This document shows, piece after piece, positions 8,430-14,222 of a stretch of 47,806 nt of DNA. The notes under the pieces were generated by a model. It was not told the DNA's origin, did not search any database, and worked only from the letters and a program-made list of their open reading frames with translations. Source of the stretch: SZUA-430 sp964647355 (GTDB lineage Bacteria > Pseudomonadota > Alphaproteobacteria > Micropepsales > Micropepsaceae); contig CAZYGK010000013.1 of NCBI GenBank assembly GCA_964647355.1, positions 1 to 47,806 on the forward strand, read 5' to 3'. How positions within the stretch are numbered: the first letter of the stretch is position 1; the number at the start of each line of letters is the position of its first letter. The position numbers and the translations under genes were made by a program.

Positions 8430-8751
8430 TGGCGGACCGTCGGCGCCGTCGCAAGGGTACACACGCCAAGATCTCGGATTAATGAGCAGAGCTTTGCGAG
8501 GTCGTTGTGACTAGCGGACATGAGCTCCGTGCGCTCCACGTATGCAAAGAAGTCAGCGCGACGGTCGAAGAGATGGCTCACTATCCCAGTCGACCGTCGC
8601 GCTCTGCAAGCATCGAACCTTGCTTCAATCGGGTGCAGCAAGAAGACCGGTCCGATACCAGCCCGTCGATGCGGCCGCTGCGTGCCGCATTGCACTTGCG
8701 CATGATGCGCGAGGCGGCTCGATCGAACAAGAACGTTTGTGTCAACAATAA
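8426..8751 (-). pseudogene. Decayed PIN-domain (VapC-like) fragment
   Basis: The minus strand from about 8757 reads PLLIVDTNVLV, the hallmark first strand of PIN-domain nucleases with the first catalytic aspartate. After that point the frame yields arginine/histidine-rich sequence without the remaining PIN acidic residues. There is also no plausible start codon, because the reading runs upstream into the GGGGTCAGAGTG repeat at 8766 and the RAYT gene. I read it as the remnant of a toxin gene truncated at its 5' end and degraded. It could also be a chance match, since only about 11 residues carry the signal. It abuts the divergent GST gene with a 4-bp overlap. Confidence 0.35.
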
Positions 8752-8765
8752 GTAAAGGCGATTTA

Positions 8766-8785
8766 GGGGTCAGAGTGCAGATTTG
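8766..8785 (+). repeat. RAYT-associated GGGGTCAGAGTG element
   Basis: GGGGTCAGAGTGCAGATTTG lies 23 bp beyond the 3' end of the first RAYT gene, in the opposite orientation to it. The same core occurs three times upstream of the second RAYT gene (12266-12343), on that gene's own strand. Short GGGGTC(A/G)GAGTG elements beside Y1 transposase genes fit the REP element/RAYT relationship. Confidence 0.6.
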
Positions 8786-8808
8786 CCGATGCGCGACGGC
8801 GGCCCCGC

Positions 8809-9504
8809 TCAGTTCGCGTCGGGCCTCGGTGGGCGCCCTTTCGACAGAGGAACGACGCGTCGGCCCAAGGTCTCGGAGATACGTTGCTTGAACCGGTCGC
8901 TGCCGAGCGGCCAACCGCCGTTCGTCGCTGCACGAAGAACCATGATGAACTCTTCGCTCAATCCGCGATCGAAAAGGCGGCGATAAGCCTGTTGCCGCAG
9001 CAAAGGAGTAGCGCCCAAACCGGCATAGATTTCGTGGGCCTTCACAAGCGAGTCGTAGTCGCCGAGCGCGTTGGCACGATAGCTCGACCATTGATACTCG
9101 CCGGGGTCTCCAACGAGTTTTAGGCGTACTGGGTCGCTCTCGATGTAGCGCATGCAATCGATGAGGTGTGTCTCCGCTTCGATCAGCGTGGCGCGATACC
9201 GCCCTTCCCACAGGGTGCCTGATCGACCGTGAGCAACGTTGAAATGGTGGACGTAGCGCCGGCCGAGCGACTGCATCGTCTTGGGCAGGCTGCTCTCGTT
9301 CCGCGGCGTCGCCAGGAGACGAACGCGGTTGGGCATGAGTACGTAGGCGTGAATGGCGCACCCGTTGGCCGCGGCGCCCGCGTGCAGCCAGTCGTGATAG
9401 CGCGCGTAGTCGTCGGGAGTTGAAAACACCTCACGGTTGTCGTTGCCGCGCTGAACGACGTACAGGGGAGTGCCGGGAACAAAATATCTTCCGAGACGAG
9501 CCAT
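8809..9504 (-). CDS. REP-associated Y1 transposase (RAYT) with degenerate HUH motif
   Basis: 231 residues, the same length as and collinear with the second copy at 11500-12195. The IS200/REP-type Y1 transposase fold is recognisable from YVVQRGNDNREVF, IHAYVLMPN, LPKTMQSLGRRYV, GTLWEGRYRA and CMRYIESDPVR, with the presumed nucleophile Tyr120. Where the family has the metal-binding HUH pair, and the sister copy reads NHVHLL, this copy reads NRVRLL (residues 60 and 62). Both histidines are therefore arginine. Since HUH histidines coordinate the divalent metal, single-strand cleavage should be abolished, although the reading frame is intact. It lies on the minus strand downstream of the luxR-luxI cassette. 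Confidence 0.88.
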   Translation of the reverse strand: MARLGRYFVPGTPLYVVQRGNDNREVFSTPDDYARYHDWLHAGAAANGCAIHAYVLMPNRVRLLATPRNESSLPKTMQSLGRRYVHHFNVAHGRSGTLWEGRYRATLIEAETHLIDCMRYIESDPVRLKLVGDPGEYQWSSYRANALGDYDSLVKAHEIYAGLGATPLLRQQAYRRLFDRGLSEEFIMVLRAATNGGWPLGSDRFKQRISETLGRRVVPLSKGRPPRPDAN

Positions 9505-9584
9505 AGTTCAGTGCTTAGCCTAGGTGACCTGAGTATCGTTTCTTAGTCTGGCAACCGGCCGGCGCGACCCGAGCGGGCAACGCC

Positions 9585-9908
9585 TTACCGGCTGTCTGCA
9601 TTCCTCTGCTGCGCGAGATCGCGCAACAGTTCCATCACGATCGCGCGGCGCTGCGGATCGCGAATTCGTCTGAGCGCATCCAGGAAGGCAGCGACCTGCG
9701 GATCGCGCAGCAGATCGCCCTCCCGGCTCCCTGTCGACGCGTCGGCGATGCGATAGGGTCCGCGCGGTCTGCGCTCCACAACGCCCGACCCGCCAACAGG
9801 TTCCTCCGGCTCGCTGCCGGAGGTGCCATGATTGTCGGTGGGCTCGCCGTGTCGGTGGGCCATTGGCTTGCCGCTGGGTCTAATGGGCGTGGACCGCTGC
9901 GTCGGCAT
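9585..9908 (-). CDS. Small unknown protein downstream of luxI
   Basis: A 107-residue ORF that I do not recognise as a named family. The first 60 residues are Pro/Gly/Glu/His-rich and probably disordered. The last 40, around DPQVAAFLDALRRIRDPQRR, are predicted helical. They resemble the short tail that follows the helix-turn-helix in many alphaproteobacterial XRE regulators (F.RI.DP..R..I..L...LA), but no DNA-binding helix is present. The ATG at 9908 overlaps the luxI stop (9880-9882) by 29 bp; an alternative ATG at 9863 would start 17 bp after it. The tight spacing implies co-transcription with luxI and a possible role as accessory or antiactivator protein; this is inference only. Confidence 0.55.
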   Translation of the reverse strand: MPTQRSTPIRPSGKPMAHRHGEPTDNHGTSGSEPEEPVGGSGVVERRPRGPYRIADASTGSREGDLLRDPQVAAFLDALRRIRDPQRRAIVMELLRDLAQQRNADSR

Positions 9909-10542
9909 GAATGGGCGCTCGCTCGGCGGCTGAGGTATCGAAATGATAGAGAACGGAGTGCCGATCGCCGGCCCGTGCGGCGGCAAGCTGCTGTAGCGAC
10001 ACAGGCAGCAAGCAAGCGATGCACGTGCCTTCTGCATAAGGCGTCGGCAAGCTGAGCGGGATGGCTTCGACGCCGCCTTCGAGCAGCCGAGGCAGGAAGA
10101 ACGTATCGCACATCATGGTGATGGCATTGAGGTCGTGCTTCAGGCCGACTTCGAACAACGACCGGAAGACGTCTTTCGTGACCCCGCGGCGGTTCGCCTT
10201 GCTCTTTCCAGTGCGTGACGTAAAAAAGCGCGTTCCTTCCCAGACTCTCGGTTCTCGCGGCAATTCGCGCAGGGTGATGATGTGCGGAAAGACCTCCGAC
10301 AGCAGGTGCGGTTTCGTTGACTCGATGAAGCGCGCCCCACCCAAGACTTCGTCACCATCTGCCCACAGCACGTACTTTGCATCGATCGTATCGAATTGAT
10401 CGATCTCACGGCCGTCGGGACGCTCTAGCGCTTTCCAGCCGCGCCAAACGACAAAAATGTCGTGCCTGATCCGGTAGGATTGCTCGAGCATGTCCGCATA
10501 GCGCGGCTCGTGGCGGTTTGTTGCGTCGATAAAGTGCAGCAT
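9880..10542 (-). CDS. luxI: Acyl-homoserine-lactone synthase (LuxI family)
   Basis: A 220-residue autoinducer synthase that couples S-adenosylmethionine to an acyl donor to make a homoserine lactone signal. All the canonical LuxI positions can be aligned: R26, F30, W36 (RIRHDIFVVWRGW), D48 and D51 (REIDQFD), R71 (GGARF), F85 (SEVFPH), E102 and R105 (WEGTRFF). The stretch ALERPDGREID and LLSEVFPH are in the style of the rhizobial BjaI-like clade, some members of which use aryl- or branched-chain acyl-CoA, so the signal need not be a straight-chain acyl-HSL. The start at 10542 has GGAGG eight bases upstream; a further ATG at 10569 does not. luxR lies 79 bp upstream on the same strand. Confidence 0.93.
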   Translation of the reverse strand: MLHFIDATNRHEPRYADMLEQSYRIRHDIFVVWRGWKALERPDGREIDQFDTIDAKYVLWADGDEVLGGARFIESTKPHLLSEVFPHIITLRELPREPRVWEGTRFFTSRTGKSKANRRGVTKDVFRSLFEVGLKHDLNAITMMCDTFFLPRLLEGGVEAIPLSLPTPYAEGTCIACLLPVSLQQLAAARAGDRHSVLYHFDTSAAERAPIHADAAVHAH

Positions 10543-10599
10543 CGGATGCCTCCATGTGGATGGAGACAACCATACGACGAGCGTCTTCGCGCAGGTTTC

Positions 10600-10609
10600 C
10601 CTGATCAGG
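10600..10609. promoter_or_regulatory. Candidate lux box upstream of luxI
   Basis: The 10-bp perfect palindrome CCTGATCAGG sits in the 79-bp luxR-luxI gap, about 60 bp before the luxI start. The minus strand reads ACTGCCTGATCAGGGAAACC, which has the CTG half-site and central GATC look of LuxR/TraR boxes. It is the only dyad of this kind in the gap and is a reasonable LuxR target. Confidence 0.45.
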
Positions 10610-10621
10610 CAGTTGACGCAA

Positions 10622-11347
10622 CTAGAGCTGGATATGTCCTTGGCGTAGTGCTTCGACGACGGCCTGCATCCGTGTGGAGACGCCGTATTTCTTCTTCAGT
10701 GTTTCGATGCGCTTGTGCGCGGCGCTTTCGCTGATGCCAACCAGTTCGCCGATTTCCCAATCTGTCTTTCCTGCGGCCGCCCATTGAATGGCCTCGCGTT
10801 CGCGCAGAGTGATGGTGATCGTCGGCTCCGGCCCGCGGCGCCTTAGTTGTTTAGCACGCGCATAAGCGTACATCGAAACCAAGTGAATTTCCGCGCGGGC
10901 GATGGCATCGCACCGGGGCTGCCGACCGGCAAAGGACGCGCCGTACACTCTACCGCCAACTCCGAAAATCGGGACGATGAGGCCCTCTCGCAGTCCGTAA
11001 CTCGCGGCATCGTCCATGACGCGCCGTTCCGCGCGCGCGAGTCGACCAGTCCTGATAGCGGACCAAAGGAAAGGGTCGGCGCTGCACTGCAACTTCACGA
11101 CTACCGGATCGATAGTATAGAGCCGCTCGTCTGTGTACCTATGCTTCCACTCCTCCGGCCACTCTTCGAAGAGCACATTGTCGGCAGTCACATCGCCGCC
11201 GACCGGCGGCGGCGCCGAGCAGTGAAAGGAATCATAGCCTCGATAACTGGCGACGTGCCGGAGAACCTCTTTGATCTTGTTGACATTTGGCGCACGCTGA
11301 AGCGCTTGAACGGCTTCAAACGTCGCATGTGTCGGCGCGGCACGCAC
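10622..11347 (-). CDS. luxR: LuxR-family quorum-sensing transcriptional regulator
   Basis: 241 residues with an N-terminal autoinducer-binding domain (about 20-165) and a C-terminal GerE-type helix-turn-helix (about 179-241, ITLREREAIQWAAAGKTDWE). The ligand-pocket signature residues are present: W67 and Y71 (WPEEWKHRY), D80 and P81 (YTIDPV), W95 (PFLWSA) and the glycine at 118 in SYGLREG. It therefore looks like a genuine AHL receptor rather than a solo with altered pocket. Translation probably starts with GTG at 11347; there is no good ATG nearby and the ribosome binding site is weak. It lies upstream of luxI on the same strand, with a dyad (11392-11409) before it that may be an autoregulatory lux box. 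Confidence 0.92.
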   Translation of the reverse strand: MRAAPTHATFEAVQALQRAPNVNKIKEVLRHVASYRGYDSFHCSAPPPVGGDVTADNVLFEEWPEEWKHRYTDERLYTIDPVVVKLQCSADPFLWSAIRTGRLARAERRVMDDAASYGLREGLIVPIFGVGGRVYGASFAGRQPRCDAIARAEIHLVSMYAYARAKQLRRRGPEPTITITLREREAIQWAAAGKTDWEIGELVGISESAAHKRIETLKKKYGVSTRMQAVVEALRQGHIQL

Positions 11348-11391
11348 GTCGCATAATCCAATGTGATGGCCCTGTGTATCTCTTGCATCCC

Positions 11392-11409
11392 CTTGCCCAA
11401 GTTGGCAAG
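11392..11409. promoter_or_regulatory. Candidate 18-bp lux/tra-type box upstream of luxR
   Basis: CTTGCCCAAGTTGGCAAG: perfect 6-bp arms CTTGCC/GGCAAG around a 6-bp centre. The total length of 18 bp equals that of tra boxes. It lies 45-62 bp upstream of the luxR GTG, at promoter distance. The assignment is inferred from symmetry and position only. Confidence 0.4.
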
Positions 11410-11450
11410 TAGGGCCGACTGATCCTCCACCTCCGTTTTCCGGGCGATAT

Positions 11451-11490
11451 CGGGTGTTGTCCTTGACGCTTCCGTCAGCGACAACACCCG
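11451..11490. repeat. Perfect 11-bp inverted repeat after the second RAYT gene
   Basis: CGGGTGTTGTC (11451-11461) pairs with GACAACACCCG (11480-11490). The 18-base loop contains a smaller TGACG/CGTCA pair. It begins 10 bp beyond the RAYT stop. No T-run follows on either strand, so a structured REP-like element or processing site is more likely than an intrinsic terminator. Confidence 0.6.
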
Positions 11491-11499
11491 ACCTTACGT

Positions 11500-12195
11500 T
11501 TAAGCCATGCTTGACTTAGCCGGGCGGCCCCTCGGCAACGGCTCGACGCGCCTACCAAGCGACTGCGCAATCTGTTGTTTGAAACGGTCGCCGCCGAACG
11601 GCCAACCGCCGTTTGTTGCGGCGCGCAATGTGGCGACGAACTCTTCGTCGAGCGCTTCATCGAAGAGCGCCATGTAGGCGGCTTGGCGCTGCGGGCCGTC
11701 GGGTCCGAGGGCACAATACTGCTCATGCCTCGTCACCAGCGCGTCATGCTCACCAAAGGCGTTGCTGCGGTAGCTCGACCATTGGTAATCGCGCGGTTCG
11801 CGCGCGAGCTTGGCTCGCACCGGATTGAGTTCGATATAGCGCATGCATGCCAGAAGGGCCGTGTCGGGATCGATCATTGCTGCCCGGTATCGGCCTTCCC
11901 ACATCGTGCCCGAGCGGCCGTAAACCCAATTCACGTGCCGCACGTACCGCCGGCCGAGCGATTGCATCGTCTTTGGCAGGCTGTCTTCTTCCTGCGGGGT
12001 CACCAGCAAGTGCACGTGATTGGGCATTAGGACATACGCATGGATGGTGCAGCCGTTGGCTACAGCGGCCAGCTGCAACCACTCCCGGTAACGGGCATAG
12101 TCGTCCGGCGCGAAGAAGATGTTGCGTCGATCATTGCCGCGTTGGATGACGTGCAGTGGTTGCCCTGAAATGAAGCACCTGCCGAGACGTGCCAT
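11500..12195 (-). CDS. REP-associated Y1 transposase (RAYT), apparently intact
   Basis: 231 residues of the IS200/REP-type Y1 (HUH) transposase superfamily. Motifs run in order: LHVIQRGNDRRNIFF; the HUH motif in LMPNHVHLL (His60 and His62); SLPKTMQSLGRRYVRHVNW; GTMWEGRYRA; and the tyrosine nucleophile in CMRYIELNPVRAKL (Tyr120). The C-terminus DRFKQQIAQSLGRRVEPLPR is the basic tail typical of RAYTs. The start MARLGRCF at 12195 matches the sister copy; an in-frame upstream ATG at 12315 would read through repeat DNA. Such enzymes are thought to mobilise or process REP elements. It lies upstream of luxR, on the same strand as the degenerate copy at 8809-9504. Confidence 0.92.
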   Translation of the reverse strand: MARLGRCFISGQPLHVIQRGNDRRNIFFAPDDYARYREWLQLAAVANGCTIHAYVLMPNHVHLLVTPQEEDSLPKTMQSLGRRYVRHVNWVYGRSGTMWEGRYRAAMIDPDTALLACMRYIELNPVRAKLAREPRDYQWSSYRSNAFGEHDALVTRHEQYCALGPDGPQRQAAYMALFDEALDEEFVATLRAATNGGWPFGGDRFKQQIAQSLGRRVEPLPRGRPAKSSMA

Positions 12196-12265
12196 ACGCT
12201 TGCCCCCGTCGAATCGTCTCGGACAGTTCTCTCGCTGCGCGCACATGCGATCCAGCAAAGATAAG

Positions 12266-12343
12266 TCCACTCCGACCCCCGGACGCATCGAATAAATCCA
12301 CTCCGACCCCGCCACACGCGTTGCGAAAATTCACTCTGACCCC
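12266..12343 (-). repeat. Three direct repeats of the GGGGTC(A/G)GAGTG element
   Basis: On the minus strand the core GGGGTCGGAGTGGA occurs at 12279-12266 and 12310-12297, and GGGGTCAGAGTGAA at 12343-12330. The copies are spaced 31 and 33 bp apart, each followed by an AT-rich stretch. They sit directly upstream of the intact RAYT start. The same core, inverted, lies beyond the 3' end of the other RAYT gene (8766). They are likely the cognate terminal or REP-type elements of this RAYT lineage. Confidence 0.65.
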
Positions 12344-12371
12344 GACGCCTCCCTTAAAGCGAGTTTCGCTC

Positions 12372-12392
12372 GCGCAGTTGATCTGGGTCAAA
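12372..12392. promoter_or_regulatory. FNR/FixK-like box in the gap before the RAYT gene
   Basis: TTGATCTGGGTCAA (12378-12391) differs from the consensus TTGATNNNNATCAA by one base and matches the alphaproteobacterial FnrL/FixK style. The enclosing 21 bp matches 18 of 21 positions of the sequence at 16560-16580 upstream of the response regulator. No gene obviously begins downstream on either strand. The rest of the gap, 12393-12517, shows nothing I can name. Confidence 0.45.
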
Positions 12393-12517
12393 CCAGACCG
12401 CCGAGCGCAGTGTCACGCCGCCGTACGAGTGCGATACATAGTTTCGTTTGGAGCGATTTCGTTGTTGGTCATTGCGAGGCGCAATAGGTCGACGACAATC
12501 GGATCGCTGTCGATCGC

Positions 12518-14071
12518 TCAGATCTTCCGCCCCGCACGCTCCCAATACGGATCGCGCATCTTGCGCTTGAAGATCTTCCCCGAGTCCTCGCGCGGCAGCT
12601 CGGCACGGAACTCCACCACCTTCGGCACTTTGTATTTCGCAAGGTGATCGCGCAGATAGCCCTTCACGTCCGCTTCGCCGATCCGCGCCCCCGGCTGCGG
12701 TTGCACGACCGCGCAGAGCGACTCGCCGAACTCGGTGTCGGGAATGCCGAATACGGCGCAGTCGGCGACCCCCGGGATCTTCAAAATCTCCGCCTCGATC
12801 TCTGCCGGATAGATGTTCACCCCGCCCGAGATCACCATGTGATTGCGCCGGTCGCAGAGGAACAGAAACCCGTCTTTGTCGACATAGCCGATGTCGCCCA
12901 CGGAAATGAGCCCGTTCCGTTCCGCCTTACGCCGTTTCTCGTCGTCGTTGTGATAGGTGAAGTCGACGCCGGTGGTCAGGCGCACATAGACGTCGCCGGC
13001 CTCACCGGCCGCGCACTCTTTGCCCGCATCGTCTACAATCACGAGCTTCACGTCCGGCTGCGCGCGCCCCACGGTGCCGGGATGCGCGAGCCACTCCTCG
13101 GCGGTGCAGAACACGACCGCGCCGGTTTCGGTGGCGCCGTAGTACTCGTTGATCACCGGCCCCCACCATTCGATCATCCCGCGCTTGACGTCGGGCGGGC
13201 AGGGCGCCGCCGCATGCACGACGAATTTCAGCGACGACACATCGTACTTCCGCCGCACGTCCTCGGGCAGCTTCAACAGGCGCACGAACATCGTCGGCAC
13301 CATATGCAGATGCGTGACCCGATGCGTTTGGATGAGCTGCAGCAGATCCTCCGGATCGAAGCGCGGCTGTAGGATCACGTCAGCGCCAACGCGGATCGCG
13401 TACGCGCCATAGGCGTTCGGCGCCGAGTGGTACATGGGGCCGGTGACGACCGTGACGATGCGCTCCGGCTTCTGCTGGACGAGCACGCTATCGACGCCGA
13501 ACGCGCGCCCGATCAGCTTGGTCGTCGCAAGCGCTTGCGCGGGCGTCGGCGGATTGCGCTTCACGCCCTTCGGCCGGCCGGTCGTGCCCGACGTGTAGAT
13601 GATCGCGCCCGGCGGATCGGTTACTTCCGGCGCGCGTCGCGGGAAACTCTCGATCCAAGCGTCCCAAACCTTGACCCCCGGTTTGATCTCGCAATCGGCG
13701 GGCGTGAGCTGATAGGCCGCGACGATTTCCGGCGGCGTTTCGACGGCAAAGACCGGCACGCCGTGCGGCACGGCCTTCAGCGCCGTCGGCAGAAGGTCGG
13801 TATGGACGACGACGGCCTTCACGCCGGAGTCTTTGATGATGTAGCCCGCCTCGTCCGCCGTGAAGTGCCAGTTCACCGGCACCGAATAGGCGCCGAGCAT
13901 CCCCGCCGCCATCCCCGCCTCGAAGAAGGCGAAGTCGTTCCGCAGCATCAACGCAACCCCGTCGCCGCGCCCGATCCCGATGGACTCGAACGCCGACGCT
14001 CCCCGCTCCACACGCTCCTGCAAAGTCGCAAGCGGCAACTCCCGCGCGCCGCTAATCAGTCTTCCCGGCAT
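12518..14071 (-). CDS. Acyl-CoA synthetase (AMP-forming), second
   Basis: 517 residues of the ANL superfamily. YTSGTTGRPKGV is at residues 159-170, the adenine-contacting motif is NEYYGATETG, the ribose-binding Asp is in LISVGDIGYVD, the hinge is FLCDRRNHMVISGGVNIYPA, and the catalytic lysine is in EDSGKIFKRKMRD. The style (GPMYHSAPNAYGAYAIRVGA) is that of short/medium-chain or aromatic acid CoA ligases rather than the group at 415; the acid cannot be named. Its C-terminus is close to the RAYT element, and the HK gene and an inverted repeat lie upstream. It carries no obvious defects. The 62 bp before the start show no clear operator. Confidence 0.9.
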   Translation of the reverse strand: MPGRLISGARELPLATLQERVERGASAFESIGIGRGDGVALMLRNDFAFFEAGMAAGMLGAYSVPVNWHFTADEAGYIIKDSGVKAVVVHTDLLPTALKAVPHGVPVFAVETPPEIVAAYQLTPADCEIKPGVKVWDAWIESFPRRAPEVTDPPGAIIYTSGTTGRPKGVKRNPPTPAQALATTKLIGRAFGVDSVLVQQKPERIVTVVTGPMYHSAPNAYGAYAIRVGADVILQPRFDPEDLLQLIQTHRVTHLHMVPTMFVRLLKLPEDVRRKYDVSSLKFVVHAAAPCPPDVKRGMIEWWGPVINEYYGATETGAVVFCTAEEWLAHPGTVGRAQPDVKLVIVDDAGKECAAGEAGDVYVRLTTGVDFTYHNDDEKRRKAERNGLISVGDIGYVDKDGFLFLCDRRNHMVISGGVNIYPAEIEAEILKIPGVADCAVFGIPDTEFGESLCAVVQPQPGARIGEADVKGYLRDHLAKYKVPKVVEFRAELPREDSGKIFKRKMRDPYWERAGRKI

Positions 14072-14133
14072 ATCCTTACCCTTGTCGTTGACAAGATCGT
14101 GCCAGCATCATCGGTAGCAGACAAGGTGGCCCC

Positions 14134-14218
14134 CTGGGACCGCGGACGGCCTCGTCCGCTCTTTGTGCGCGATGCGTTGAAGAGTTCGAAGAGCGGACGA
14201 GGCCGTCCGCGGCCCCAG
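14134..14218. repeat. Dispersed intergenic inverted repeat, copy 2
   Basis: About 30-bp arms (14134-14163 and 14189-14218) beginning CTGGGACCGCGGACGG, perfect but for one base, with a 25-base loop. It begins 4 bp beyond the stop codon of the sensor kinase and precedes the second acyl-CoA synthetase start. Confidence 0.85.
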
Positions 14219-14222
14219 GAAC

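Noticed and set aside
11188..11487. Minus-strand open frame overlapping the luxR start
   Set aside because: It shares DNA with the first 50 codons of luxR in another frame, crosses the hairpin at 11451 and shows no domain; luxR is certain.
8809..12195. A classical composite transposon or insertion sequence with terminal repeats and target duplication
   Set aside because: I could not find matching target-site duplications or IS-type terminal repeats. The transposases are RAYT type, which do not form classical composite transposons.
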